Shown here in pieces: positions 1 through 13,714 of a stretch of 64,000 nt of DNA (position 1 is the first letter of the stretch; every line of letters begins with the position of its first letter). Where the stretch lies: positions 1-64,000 of the forward strand of contig CANNZV010000860.1 of assembly GCA_947561585.1 (NCBI GenBank). The letters are read 5' to 3'. The notes under the pieces were generated by a model, which ran no database searches, was not told where the DNA came from, and saw only the letters and a list, made by a program, of their open reading frames with translations. Position numbers and translations under genes: made by a program. Source of the stretch: Caprella mutica (taxonomy: Eukaryota > Arthropoda > Malacostraca > Amphipoda > Caprellidae).

Positions 1-3000
1 CATGAGTAACTACAAATACTCTCATGAGTAACTACAAATACTCTCATGAGTAACTACAAATACTCTCATGAGTAACTACAAATACTCTCATGAGTAACTA
101 CAAATACTCTCATGAGTAACTACAAATACTCTCATGAGTAACTACAAATACTCTCATGAGTAACTACAAATACTCTCATGAGTAACTACAAATACTCTCA
201 TGAGTAACTACAAATACTCTCATGAGTAACTACAAATACTCTCATGAGTAACTACAAATACTCTCATGAGTAACTACAAATACTCTCATGAGTAACTACA
301 AATACTCTCATGAGTAACTACAAATACTCTCATGAGTAACTACAAATACTCTCATGAGTAACTACAAATACTCTCATGAGTAACTACAAATACTCTCATG
401 AGTAACTACAAATACTCTCATGAGTAACTACAAATACTCTCATGAGTAACTACAAATACTCTCATGAGTAACTACAAATACTCTCATGAGTAACTACAAA
501 TACTCTCATGAGTAACTACAAATACTCTCATGAGTAACTACAAATACTCTCATGAGTAACTACAAATACTCTCATGAGTAACTACAAATACTCTCATGAG
601 TAACTACAAATACTCTCATGAGTAACTACAAATACTCTCATGAGTAACTACAAATACTCTCATGAGTAACTACAAATACTCTCATGAGTAACTACAAATA
701 CTCTCATGAGTAACTACAAATACTCTCATGAGTAACTACAAATACTCTCATGAGTAACTACAAATACTCTCATGAGTAACTACAAATACTCTCATGAGTA
801 ACTACAAATACTCTCATGAGTAACTACAAATACTCTCATGAGTAACTACAAATACTCTCATGAGTAACTACAAATACTCTCATGAGTAACTACAAATACT
901 CTCATGAGTAACTACAAATACTCTCATGAGTAACTACAAATACTCTCATGAGTAACTACAAATACTCTCATGAGTAACTACAAATACTCTCATGAGTAAC
1001 TACAAATACTCTCATGAGTAACTACAAATACTCTCATGAGTAACTACAAATACTCTCATGAGTAACTACAAATACTCTCATGAGTAACTACAAATACTCT
1101 CATGAGTAACTACAAATACTCTCATGAGTAACTACAAATACTCTCATGAGTAACTACAAATACTCTCATGAGTAACTACAAATACTCTCATGAGTAACTA
1201 CAAATACTCTCATGAGTAACTACAAATACTCTCATGAGTAACTACAAATACTCTCATGAGTAACTACAAATACTCTCATGAGTAACTACAAATACTCTCA
1301 TGAGTAACTACAAATACTCTCATGAGTAACTACAAATACTCTCATGAGTAACTACAAATACTCTCATGAGTAACTACAAATACTCTCATGAGTAACTACA
1401 AATACTCTCATGAGTAACTACAAATACTCTCATGAGTAACTACAAATACTCTCATGAGTAACTACAAATACTCTCATGAGTAACTACAAATACTCTCATG
1501 AGTAACTACAAATACTCTCATGAGTAACTACAAATACTCTCATGAGTAACTACAAATACTCTCATGAGTAACTACAAATACTCTCATGAGTAACTACAAA
1601 TACTCTCATGAGTAACTACAAATACTCTCATGAGTAACTACAAATACTCTCATGAGTAACTACAAATACTCTCATGAGTAACTACAAATACTCTCATGAG
1701 TAACTACAAATACTCTCATGAGTAACTACAAATACTCTCATGAGTAACTACAAATACTCTCATGAGTAACTACAAATACTCTCATGAGTAACTACAAATA
1801 CTCTCATGAGTAACTACAAATACTCTCATGAGTAACTACAAATACTCTCATGAGTAACTACAAATACTCTCATGAGTAACTACAAATACTCTCATGAGTA
1901 ACTACAAATACTCTCATGAGTAACTACAAATACTCTCATGAGTAACTACAAATACTCTCATGAGTAACTACAAATACTCTCATGAGTAACTACAAATACT
2001 CTCATGAGTAACTACAAATACTCTCATGAGTAACTACAAATACTCTCATGAGTAACTACAAATACTCTCATGAGTAACTACAAATACTCTCATGAGTAAC
2101 TACAAATACTCTCATGAGTAACTACAAATACTCTCATGAGTAACTACAAATACTCTCATGAGTAACTACAAATACTCTCATGAGTAACTACAAATACTCT
2201 CGTGAGTAACTACAAATACTCTCATGAGTAACTACAAATACTCTCATGAGTAACTACAAATACTCTCATGAGTAACTACAAATACTCTCATGAGTAACTA
2301 CAAATACTCTCATGAGTAACTACAAATACTCTCGTGAGTAACTACAAATACTCTCATGAGTAACTACAAATACTCTCATGAGTAACTACAAATACTCTCA
2401 TGAGTAACTACAAATACTCTCATGAGTAACTACAAATACTCTCATGAGTAACTACAAATACTCTCATGAGTAACTACAAATACTCTCATGAGTAACTACA
2501 AATACTCATGAGTAACTACAAATACTCTCATGAGTAACTACAAATACTCTCATGAGTAACTACAAATACTCTCGTGAGTAACTACAAATACTCTCATGAG
2601 TAACTACAAAATACTCTCGTGAGTAACTACAAATACTCTCATGAGTAACTACAAATACTCTCATGAGTAACTACAAATACTCTCATGAGTAACTACAAAT
2701 ACTCTCATGAGTAACTACAAATACTCTCGGGAGTAACTACAAATACTCTCATGAGTAACTACAAATACTCTCATGAGTAACTACAAATACTCTCATGAGT
2801 AACTACAAATACTCTCATGAGTAACTACAAATACTCTCATGAGTAACTACAAATACTCTCATGAGTAACTACAAATACTCTCATGAGTAACTACAAATAC
2901 TCTCATGAGTAACTACAAATACTCTCATGAGTAACTACAAATACTCTCATGAGTAACTACAAATACTCTCATGAGTAACTACAAATACTCTCATGAGTAA

Positions 3001-5798
3001 CTACAAATACTCTCATGAGTAACTACAAATACTCTCATGAGTAACTACAAATACTCTCATGAGTAACTACAAATACTCTCGTGAGTAACTACAAATACTC
3101 TCATGAGTAACTACAAATACTCTCATGAGTAACTACAAATACTCTCATGAGTAACTACAAATACTCTCATGAGTAACTACAAATACTCTCATGAGTAACT
3201 ACAAATACTCTCATGAGTAACTACAAATACTCTCATGAGTAACTACAAATACTCTCATGAGTAACTACAAATACTCTCATGAGTAACTACAAATACTCTC
3301 ATGAGTAACTACAAATACTCTCATGAGTAACTACAAATACTCTCATGAGTAACTACAAATACTCTCATGAGTAACTACAAATACTCTCATGAGTAACTAC
3401 AAATACTCTCATGAGTAACTACAAATACTCTCATGAGTAACTACAAATACTCTCATGAGTAACTACAAATACTCTCATGAGTAACTACAAATACTCTCAT
3501 GAGTAACTACAAATACTCTCATGAGTAACTACAAATACTCTCATGAGTAACTACAAATACTCTCATGAGTAACTACAAATACTCTCATGAGTAACTACAA
3601 ATACTCTCATGAGTAACTACAAATACTCTCATGAGTAACTACAAATACTCTCATGAGTAACTACAAATACTCTCATGAGTAACTACAAATACTCTCATGA
3701 GTAACTACAAATACTCTCATGAGTAACTACAAATACTCTCATGAGTAACTACAAATACTCTCATGAGTAACTACAAATACTCTCATGAGTAACTACAAAT
3801 ACTCTCATGAGTAACTACAAATACTCTCATGAGTAACTACAAATACTCTCATGAGTAACTACAAATACTCTCATGAGTAACTACAAATACTCTCATGAGT
3901 AACTACAAATACTCTCATGAGTAACTACAAATACTCTCATGAGTAACTACAAATACTCTCATGAGTAACTACAAATACTCTCATGAGTAACTACAAATAC
4001 TCTCATGAGTAACTACAAATACTCTCATGAGTAACTACAAATACTCTCATGAGTAACTACAAATACTCTCATGAGTAACTACAAATACTCTCATGAGTAA
4101 CTACAAATACTCTCATGAGTAACTACAAATACTCTCATGAGTAACTACAAATACTCTCATGAGTAACTACAAATACTCTCATGAGTAACTACAAAATACT
4201 CTCATGAGTAACTACAAATACTCTCATGAGTAACTACAAATACTCTCATGAGTAACTACAAATACTCTCATGAGTACCTACTACAAATACTCTCATGAGT
4301 AACTACAAATACTCTCATGAGTAACTACAAATACTCTCATGAGTAACTACAAATACTCTCATGAGTAACTACAAATACTCTCATGAGTAACTACAAATAC
4401 TCTCATGAGTAACTACAAATACTCTCATGAGTAACTACAAATACTCTCATGAGTAACTACAAATACTCTCATGAGTAACTACAAATACTCTCGTGAGTAA
4501 CTACAAATACTCTCATGAGTAACTACAAATACTCTCGTGAGTAACTACAAATACTCTCATGAGTAACTACAAATACTCTCATGAGTAACTACAAATACTC
4601 TCATGAGTAACTACAAATACTCTCATGAGTAACTACAAATACTCTCGTGAGTAACTACAAATACTCTCATGAGTAAACTACAAATACTCTCATGAGTAAC
4701 TACAAATACTCTCATGAGTAACTACAAATACTCTCATGAGTAACTACAAATACTCTCATGAGTAACTACAAATACTCTCATGAGTAAACTACAAATACTC
4801 TCATGAGTAACTACAAATACTCTCATGAGTAACTACAAATACTCTCATGAGTAAACTACAAATACTCTCATGAGTAACTACAAATACTCTCATGAGTAAC
4901 TACAAATACTCTCATGAGTAACTACAAATACTCTCATGAGTAACTACAAATACTCTCATGAGTAACTACAAATACTCTCATGAGTAACTACAAATACTCT
5001 CATGAGTAACTACAAATACTCTCATGAGTAACTACAAATACTCTCATGAGTAACTACAAATACTCTCATGAGTAACTACAAATACTCTCATGAGTAACTA
5101 CAAATACTCTCGTGAGTAACTACAAATACTCTCATGAGTAACTACAAATACTCTCATGAGTAACTACAAATACTCTCATGAGTAACTACAAATACTCTCA
5201 TGAGTAACTACAAATACTCTCATGAGTAACTACAAATACTCTCGTGAGTAACTACAAATACTCTCATGAGTAAACTACAAATACTCTCATGAGTAAACTA
5301 CAAATACTCTCATGAGTAACTACAAATACTCTCATGAGTAACTACAAATACTCTCATGAGTAACTACAAATACTCTCATGAGTAAACTACAAATACTCTC
5401 ATGAGTAACTACAAATACTCTCATGAGTAACTACAAATACTCTCATGAGTAAACTACAAATACTCTCATGAGTAACTACAAATACTCTCATGAGTAACTA
5501 CAAATACTCTCATGAGTAACTACAAATACTCTCATGAGTAACTACAAATACTCTCATGAGTAACTACAAATACTCTCATGAGTAACTACAAATACTCTCA
5601 TGAGTAAACTACAAATACTCTCATGAGTAACTACAAATACTCTCATGAGTAACTACAAATACTCTCATGAGTAACTACAAATACTCTCATGAGTAAACTA
5701 CAAATACTCTCATGAGTAACTACAAATACTCTCATGAGTAACTACAAATACTCTCATGAGTAACTACAAATACTCTCATGAGTAACTACAAATATTCT
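1..5798. repeat. 22-bp minisatellite, about 263 copies
   Basis: Head-to-tail array of the unit CATGAGTAACTACAAATACTCT, already in progress at base 1, so its left edge is outside the window. Each junction carries the palindrome CTCATGAG. I see no variant from 1 to about 2200 (about 100 identical units). Substitutions (CGTGAG), one short deletion (near 2505) and single-base insertions (AAAATACT, GTAAACTAC) then appear, densest towards the right edge, which dissolves near 5790. No open frame crosses the array because 22 is not a multiple of three and the unit contains TGA and TAA. Confidence 0.98.
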
Positions 5799-6106
5799 CA
5801 TTTCAAACATTAGTTCTGAAGCAATTTATAACGAAGTTATTTTGCTGCACAGCTAATAATATCATCTTACTTACGACTGAAGAGAAAAGAGTTACTAACT
5901 CTTATTTGTGAAGAGAAAAGAGTTACTAACTCTTATTTGTTACTGACTTACTTTTCACTTACCAGGTAAGAGTCATAACAACTTTATCACGATATAGTGT
6001 CTCAAAATAGATCATTTACAATATTTACAGTTGGTTTAATGTGAATTGACAGTAAAATGAGTGCGAAGAAATTGACTAAATTTGCTACTCTGATACACGT
6101 GTTAGA
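5799..6106. other. AT-rich spacer with a duplicated 31-bp hairpin unit
   Basis: No gene is visible. A 31-bp unit occurs twice head to tail (5879-5909 and 5910-5940); each copy contains the hairpin AAGAGTTACTAACTCTT with perfect 8-bp arms around one base. Confidence 0.7.
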
Positions 6107-6700
6107 GTGTGTGTGAGTTGTACCTGTGAGTTATACTTGTGAGTTATTTAGGGAGTTATACCTGTGAGTTATTTAGGGAGTTAAACCTGTGAGTTATTTA
6201 GTGAGTTGTACCTGTGAGTTATACTTGTGAGTTATTTAGGGAGTTATACCTGTGAGTTATTTAGGGAGTTATACCTGTGAGTTATTTAGTGAGTTGTACC
6301 TGTGAGTTATTTAGGGAGTTATACCTGTGAGTTATTTAGGGAGTTATACCTGTGAGTTATTTAGTGAGTTGTACCTGTGAGTTATACTTGTGAGTTATTT
6401 AGGGAGTTATACCTGTGAGTTATTTAGGGAGTTATACCTGTGAGTTATTTAGTGAGTTGTACCTGTGAGTTATTTAGGGAGTTATACCTGTGAGTTATTT
6501 AGGGAGTTATACCTGTGAGTTATTTAGTGAGTTATATAGTGAGTTATACCTGTGAGTTATTTAGTGAGCCATACCTGTGAGTTATACATGTGAGTTATTT
6601 AGTGAGTTATACGTGTGAGTTATACCTGTGAGTTATATAGTGAGTTATACCTGTGAGTTATTTAGTGAGCCATACCTGTGAGTTATAACCTGTGAGTTAT
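6107..6700. repeat. Interspersed GAGTTAT minisatellite
   Basis: Two short modules, CCTGTGAGTTATTTAG and GGGAGTTATA (or TGAGTTGTA), alternate with a period near 25 bp and form blocks of two to three modules that are themselves repeated. Variants such as GAGCCATACC appear only towards the right end. It is non-coding. Confidence 0.9.
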
Positions 6701-7085
6701 TTCGATCATTTAAGAGAACAAATGTTATAATTTTAGTTATTAATTAATTGTGAAACCGTTTAATAACTTGAAAGCTATACAAATAAAACCGATATAATTT
6801 GCCTTTTTTAAATGAATTACATAAGTTCACGGTAAGTATGTCAGAATTACTTTGAGAACATTTTAATATTTCTAATTTTAAATACTATACCTAATCAACC
6901 TCTTAAGAGATATAGTTATGGTGGGCCATGGAAGAGTAGGTTGTGTCCCACCTTAATCTACGATTATCCCACGATAACTCTCTCTATTAACTAACTCACC
7001 ATTGAATAATGGTGAGTAGTCTGCAAGCATACCTATAGTACCTATGTAACTTATTCTATTTCTGCAGCCTTGTGGGAGGTATACA
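6701..7085. other. AT-rich spacer with a degenerate hairpin element
   Basis: No gene is seen. Bases 6907-6985 form an imperfect inverted repeat (AGTTATGGTGGGCCATGG on the left, a related sequence reversed on the right) resembling the hairpin element at 25300-25392, probably the same small non-autonomous element family. Confidence 0.4.
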
Positions 7086-9232
7086 CAGTACACACTGTAA
7101 GCAGTACACACTATAAGCAGTACACACTATAAGCAGTACACACTGTAAGCAGTACACACTGTAAGCAGTACACACTATAAGCAGTACACACTATAAGCAG
7201 TACACACTATAAGCAGTACACACTGTAAGCAGTACACACTGTAAGTAGTACACACTGTAAGCAGTACACACTATAAGCAGTACACACTGTAAGCAGTACA
7301 CACTGTAAGCAGTACACACTGTAAGCAGTACACACTGTAAGCAGTACACACTATAAGCAGTACACACTATAAGCAGTACACACTATAAGCAGTACACACT
7401 GTAAGCAGTACACACTGTAAGCAGTACACACTGTAAGCAGTACACACTGTAAGCAGTACACACTGTAAGCAGTACACACTGTAAGCAGTACACACTATAA
7501 GCAGTACACACTATAAGCAGTACACACTATGAGCAGTACACACTATAAGCAGTACACACTGTAAGCAGTACACACTATAAGCAGTACACACTGTAAGCAG
7601 TACACACTGTAAGCAGTACACACTGTAAGCAGTACACACTGTAAGCAGTACACACTGTAAGCAGTACACACTGTAAGCAGTACACACTATAAGCAGTACA
7701 CACTATAAGCAGTACACACTGTAAGCAGTACACACTATAAGCAGTACACACTATAAGCAGTACACACTGTAAGCAGTACACACTGTAAGCAGTACACACT
7801 GTAAGCAGTACACACTGTAAGCAGTATACACACTGTAAGCAGTACAAACTATAAGCAGTACACACTATAAGCAGTACACACTGTAAGCAGTACACACTAT
7901 AAGCAGTACACACTATAAGCAGTACACACTGTAAGCAGTACACACTATAAGCAGTACAAACTGTAAGCAGTACACACTATAAGCAGTACACACTGTAAGC
8001 AGTACACACTATAAGCGGTACACACTGTAAGCAGTACACACTATAAGCAGTACACACTGTAAGCAGTACACACTGTAAGCAGTACACACTGTAAGCAGTA
8101 CACACTGTAAGCAGTACACACTGTAAGCAGTACACACTGTAAGCAGTACACACTATAAGCAGTACACACTATGAGCAGTACACACTATGAGCAGTACACA
8201 CTATGAGCAGTACACACTATAAGCAGTACACACTATAAGCAGTACACACTATAAGCAGTACACACTGTAAGCAGTACACACTATAAGCAGTACACACTGT
8301 AAGCAGTACACACTGTAAGCAGTACACACTGTAAGCAGTACACACTGTAAGCAGTATACACACTGTAAGCAGTACACACTATAAGCAGTACACACTATAA
8401 GCAGTACACACTGTAAGCAGTACACACTATAAGCAGTACACACTATAAGCAGTACACACTGTAAGCAGTACACACTATAAGCAGTACAAACTGTAAGCAG
8501 TGCACACTATAAGCAGTACACACTGTAAGCAGTACACACTATAAGCAGTACACACTGTAAGCAGTACACACTGTAAGCAGTACACACTATAAGCAGTACA
8601 CACTATAAGCAGTACACACTGTAAGCAGTACACACTATGAGCAGTACACACTATAAGCAGTACACACTGTAAGCAGTACACACTGTAAGCAGTACACACT
8701 GTAAGCAGTACACACTGTAAGCAGTACACACTATAAGCAGTACACACTATGAGCAGTACACACTATGAGCAGTACACACTATGAGCAGTACACACTATGA
8801 GCAGTACACACTATAAGCAGTACACACTATAAGCAGTACACACTGTAAGCAGTACACACTGTAAGCAGTACACACTATAAGCAGTACACACTGTAAGCAG
8901 TACACACTGTAAGCAGTACACACTGTAAGCAGTATACACACTGTAAGCAGTACACACTATAAGCAGTACAAACTATAAGCAGTACACACTATAAGCAGTA
9001 CACACTATAAGCAGTACACACTATAAGCAGTACACACTATAAGCAGTACACACTGTAAGCAGTACACACTATAAGCAGTACAAACTGTAAGCAGTGCACA
9101 CTATAAGCAGTACACACTGTAAGCAGTACACACTATAAGCAGTACACACTGTAAGCAGTAAACACTGTAAGCAGTACACACTATAAGCAGTACACACTAT
9201 AAGCAGTACACACTGTAAGCAGTACACACTAC
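7086..9232. repeat. 16-bp minisatellite, about 134 copies
   Basis: Unit AGTACACACTGTAAGC. Most units differ only at CACTGTAAG, CACTATAAG or CACTATGAG. Rare private variants (GCAGTATACACACTG at about 7823, 8351 and 8930; GTACAAACTGTAAG nearby) recur at similar offsets, showing that blocks of roughly 530-590 bp were duplicated. Minus-strand frames rich in YCLQC are array translations without a gene context. Confidence 0.97.
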
Positions 9233-9353
9233 ACACCACATTGGAGAGGTTCTCTCTCTAGGTATGGTATCACGTTTCAGTCACTGCTATCACTATCACC
9301 TCTGATAGACGATACACTGTCTGAGAGACGAGTATCGAATGTAGTGAGGTATA

Positions 9354-9998
9354 CTGTAACATGACACTGTACTACAGTGATGTCACTGTACTGCAGTGAT
9401 GTCACTATAACATGACACTGTACTACAGTGATGTCACTGTAACATGTCACTGTACTGCAGTGATGTCACTATAACATGTCACTGTACTACAGTGATGTCA
9501 CTATAACATGACACTGTACTACAGTGATGTCACTGTAACATGTCACTGTACTGCAGTGATGTCACTGTAACATGTCACTGTACTGCAGTGATGTCACTGT
9601 AACATGTCACTGTACTGCAGTGATGTCACTGTAACATGTCACTGTACTGCAGTGATGTCACTGTAACATGTCACTGTACTGCAGTGATGTCACTGTAACA
9701 TGTCACTGTACTACAGTGATGTCACTGTAACATGTCACTGTACTGCAGTGATGTCACTGTAACATGTCACTGTACTGCAGTGATGTCACTGTAACATGTC
9801 ACTGTACTGCAGTGATGTCACTGTAACATGTCACTGTACTGCAGTGATGTCAATGTAACATGTCACTGTACTGCAGTGATGTCAATGTAACATGTCACTG
9901 TACTGCAGTGATGTCACTGTAACATGTCACTGTACTGCAGTGATGTCACTGTAACATGTCACTGTACTACAGTGATGTCACTGTAACATGTCACTGTA
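9354..9998. repeat. 32-bp minisatellite, about 20 copies
   Basis: Unit built from GTAACATGTCACTGTACT plus GCAGTGATGTCACT. The first units carry CACTGTACTACAGTG, a perfect 7-bp-arm inverted repeat around one base; later units have TGCAGTG. The array is most homogeneous in its middle. Confidence 0.96.
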
Positions 9999-10835
9999 CC
10001 ACTGCTTTCATTACTAATATCAAATGTACCACACTTTACCTGCATAACGTGTATTAGACTATAAAAGGTTGTAACAAATATCTTTATACTTTTTTGCGTG
10101 TTTGGCAGGTAGGGAAGTTACGAGGGTTTGAAGGAATGTAACTACGACGTGATAGACTGAAGAATGCACGGCAACTACGACTGTAGAAAGAACTATTCGA
10201 ATACAAGTCGTAATGATCTTACATGTTTGCATACATCAATCTTTTATATTTCAAGAGGACATATATGTTCATTTACACATAATGTATATTGCGCGATTAT
10301 TATATTCTGTAAACTAACAGTTAAAGACATGTGTATGCTTTCATACATTAGATCACATGTGTACGCTTTCATTAGTTACGGACCATTGGGACTATTTGTT
10401 CTCTTTCAAAAAATATATATTACTTTATTTATTGTTTACTATGTTTCCTTTGCCAATATTTTACAAAGAAGTTATATAAATAATTTTTCCTCGTGCAAAA
10501 TAATTACAGATATAAAGATAGGTTAAGGAATTTCACTTCCTTACTTCATGCTTATAAAATTCGATATACCATATAGTTATGAATAGAATTATAAAGAAAT
10601 TAAATACAATACAGGTAATTCCATATAAAGTTGATTCTTAAACTTCGTGTGATGAATTGATCGAAAACTACGGAGCAATGTCACACACATCGCAGCCACG
10701 GTAACCAAACTATAGCTTCATAATTGATACAAATTATGATCATTTTCTTTCTGTATCTATTTCCTATGTACAGTTTTGGTATATTCAACACCAGATAAAT
10801 ATTAAATGTACTAAGGTTAGGTTAGCGGTTCTAGT
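9999..10835. other. Gene-poor spacer; unsupported 120-codon frame
   Basis: A plus-strand frame of 120 codons runs from the ATG at 10164 to 10526. Its product is rich in Tyr, Ile, Phe and Ser, as expected for AT-rich random sequence. I recognise no domain and no splice or promoter context, so I do not call a gene. Nothing else is recognisable here. Confidence 0.4.
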
Positions 10836-11110
10836 ACCTGGTGCGGAATTAATTCACCTGGTGCGGAATTAATTCACCTGGTGTGGAATTAATTCACCTG
10901 GTGCGGAATTAATTCACCTGGTGTGGAATTAATTCACCTGGTGCGAAATTAATTCACCTGGTGTGGAATTAATTCACCTGGTGCGGAATTAATTCACCTG
11001 GTGTGGAATTAATTCACCTGGTTTGGAATTAATTCACCTGGTTTGGAATTGATTTACCTGGTTTGGAATTGATTTACCTGGTGTGGAATTGATTTACATG
11101 GTGTGCAATT
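10836..11110. repeat. 20-bp minisatellite, about 14 copies
   Basis: Unit ACCTGGTGCGGAATTAATTC, with GTGTGG and GTTTGG variants accumulating to the right. It contains the 10-bp palindrome GAATTAATTC. It decays at 11040-11110, where GATTTACCTGG replaces AATTCACCTGG. Confidence 0.96.
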
Positions 11111-11691
11111 TACCTATAACAATGATAATTAACACTCTTCTTCGTTGTATGGCATTGTACAACTGGACAATAAGTTTTACCTATGGCTTAGTGTGTGTTT
11201 TGAGTCGTGAATCAACTCTGTATTTTAATGATTTTTTCGCACATCTATACATAGTATAATTCAATACTCTTTTTCCTAAAAGACAACAGTTGAACAGTAG
11301 TGGAATTTGATATGTTTTAACATTAAAACACCTGCAAGGAATGATCTTTTCCTCTTCATTTCAAACAAAGTAAAAAAAAAAGATTAAATTCCATCTCATT
11401 TATCGGTAATTCGCTAAAAGAAAAAGAGTCCATTAGAACGTAGAGAATCAAATAAAAACTGAAGAGTAAGTAACAACTAACTGGAAATATCAACCTGCGA
11501 TATACTGAAGTTGTGAATGAGCTATAGCCTATAGCAGTAATCACTATAGTTACATCATGATATAATAAGTATCTAGAGGATACAGATACATTCCTAGCGC
11601 TATTCTATCTGTATCAGGCATTTCTTACTTCATTTTTTCACACACAGTTCTCTGTTGCAATTCTAAATCTTTTTCTTGATGCTTTTTAATG

Positions 11692-11724
<33 letters not shown>

Positions 11725-11773
11725 GTGTCAGATGTCTGTGAGATTGCATATGGCTTCCAATTAAAGGGGACAC
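11111..11773. other. AT-rich spacer with an (AG)n microsatellite
   Basis: No gene is recognised. A pure AG microsatellite occupies about 11697-11725. A minus-strand frame at 11356-11544 has no supporting context. Confidence 0.5.
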
Positions 11774-12538
11774 AATATAGGCTATAGCATTAGTAACTAT
11801 AGAATATAGACTATAGCATTAGTAACTATAGAATATAGACTATAGTATTAGTAACTATAGAATATAGGCTATAGCATTAGTAACTATAGAATATAGACTA
11901 TAGCATTAGTAACTATAGAATATAGGCTATAGCATTAGTAACTAGCTATAGGAGAATATAGGCTATACCATTGGTAACTATAGGAGAATATAGGCTATAG
12001 CATTAGTAACTATAGGAAAATATAGGCTATAGTATTAGTAACTATAGAATATAGGCTATAGCATAAGTAACTATAGAATATAGGCTATAGCATTAGTAAC
12101 TATAGAATATAGGCTATAGCATAAGTAACTATAGAATATAGGCTATACAATTAGTAACTATAGAATATAGGCTATAGCATTAGTAACTATAGAATATAGG
12201 CTATAGCATAAGTAACTATAGAATATAGGCTATAGAATTAGTAACTATAGAATATAGGCTATAGCATTAGTAACTATAGAATATAGGCTATAGCATAAGT
12301 AACTATAGAATATAGGCTATAGAATTAGTAACTATAGAATATAGGCTATAGCATTAGTAACTATAGAATATAGGCTATAGCATAAGTAACTATAGAATAT
12401 AGGCTATAGAATTAGTAACTATAGAATATAGGCTATAGCATAAGTAACTATAGAATATAGGCTATAGAATTAGTAACTATAGAATATAGGCTATAGCATA
12501 AGTAACTATAGAATATAGGCTATAGCATAAGTAACTAT
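11774..12538. repeat. 29-bp minisatellite, about 26 copies, with trimeric higher order
   Basis: Each unit reads AATATAGGCTATAGCATTAG followed by TAACTATAG. It contains the 11-bp inverted repeat TATAGGCTATA. In the right half, unit types GCATTAG, GCATAAG and GAATTAG recur in a fixed order, so an 87-bp trimer was amplified secondarily. Confidence 0.95.
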
Positions 12539-12708
12539 AAAGGAGACAGATCATAGGCTTCAGCATTAGAACCAATACAGGTTTAGGGTCACACAATCGT
12601 TTTTAAAGCGCTTTTGACGCTCCAAAAGCGTCGCGTAACACATGATATGGGCTTAACAATAATTAAAACGCTGTGCAAGCGCTGTGCAAAAACGCTCGTG
12701 TGTCCCTT

Positions 12709-13714
12709 AGCCCCTTTTCACACGAGTGGTTTTCTCATACCGCTGTAAAAAAATGTTGCATGAAGAAAACATCAAAACCTAGCGGACATACAAAACACGT
12801 ACTTCTATTCACACGTGGCGTTTCTGAAGCAGGGTATAAATTTTATACCTGGTGCATAGCGTGTGACTTCTAAAAACTCTGTATAAACTTCATGCCGATG
12901 TTTTAGCTCACATTTGTGTTCAATGCTGTCTTTCACACTAGGCATGAAATATCATGCCGCTAACTAGATTAGCACAGACCAATACTGTAGATTTTCCAAT
13001 TTTACGAGGATTTGTGAAGTCTAGAGAGAGAGAGAGAGAGAGAGATATATAATCAAGTGAATGATCAATTTACATTGTTAAATAACAATCTAAATTAATG
13101 ACTCACTTGTTTATTATATTATATCTATCTCTCTCATTTATATACCAATTTGAATATTTTTTATCTGTCAAAAGAATCTAACTTACATTAAAAAAAAATA
13201 TATTGATTAAAATAGTTTATTGTTATATGCACAGTTCTACAAGATTAATGATTTCTACAAGATTAATGAATCATACTTCTTGAGTAATATTCAACAGACA
13301 GACATATTTCTTGCAGTGGTATGTTTCATCTTTGGTGTGAAAATCAAAACAATAGTGTGTCCATATGCTAAACATGTCCAAAATATATTAAAATGGGGTT
13401 ATACAGGAATATTTTGAAACAATATGGGAATATGAATATTTACCTCCATAAAATATAATCTTTACATTAGAAGTTATCTTAAAAAAAACATAATAATAAC
13501 ATTAGTAAGAATGCATGGAACGTCACGCACTTTAAATGTTATAACTTGCCAACAGTCGCTAGATAATTAAAATTATTGAGTTAAGTCTGTATGGTTAGAT
13601 GCACAGGCCAGGATCTGATGAAGAAATAAACGCCGTGTGTGAAAGCTTAGATGTTTTCTTCATGCAGCTTTTATTTTGCAGCGGTATGAGAAAAACACTC
13701 GTATAAAAGGGGCT
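12709..13714. mobile_element. 1.0-kb terminal-inverted-repeat element, non-autonomous
   Basis: The left end AGCCCCTTTTCACACGAGTG and about 60 further bases match, inverted, the right end ending at 13714; both arms include TTTCTCATACCGCTG and GCATGAAGAAAACAT. The interior is AT-rich and has an AG microsatellite at 13021-13045 facing a CT-rich tract near 13125, again an inverted arrangement. I find no transposase. The target duplication is unclear (TT on both sides), so the superfamily is unassigned. Confidence 0.75.

Noticed and set aside
1..5798. CRISPR-like regular repeats
   Set aside because: Units are contiguous with no unique spacers, and the DNA is eukaryotic.
1..5798. TGAGTAA in each 22-bp unit as AP-1-like binding sites
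   Set aside because: The AP-1 consensus is TGAGTCA; the mismatch and the lack of other context make this too weak.
6107..6700. TTAGGG words suggesting an interstitial telomere
   Set aside because: TTAGGG occurs once per ~25-bp unit within ATTTAGGGAGTT, not in tandem.
7086..9232. GTAAG in each 16-bp unit as splice donors
   Set aside because: No exon or acceptor is associated; the word is just part of the unit.
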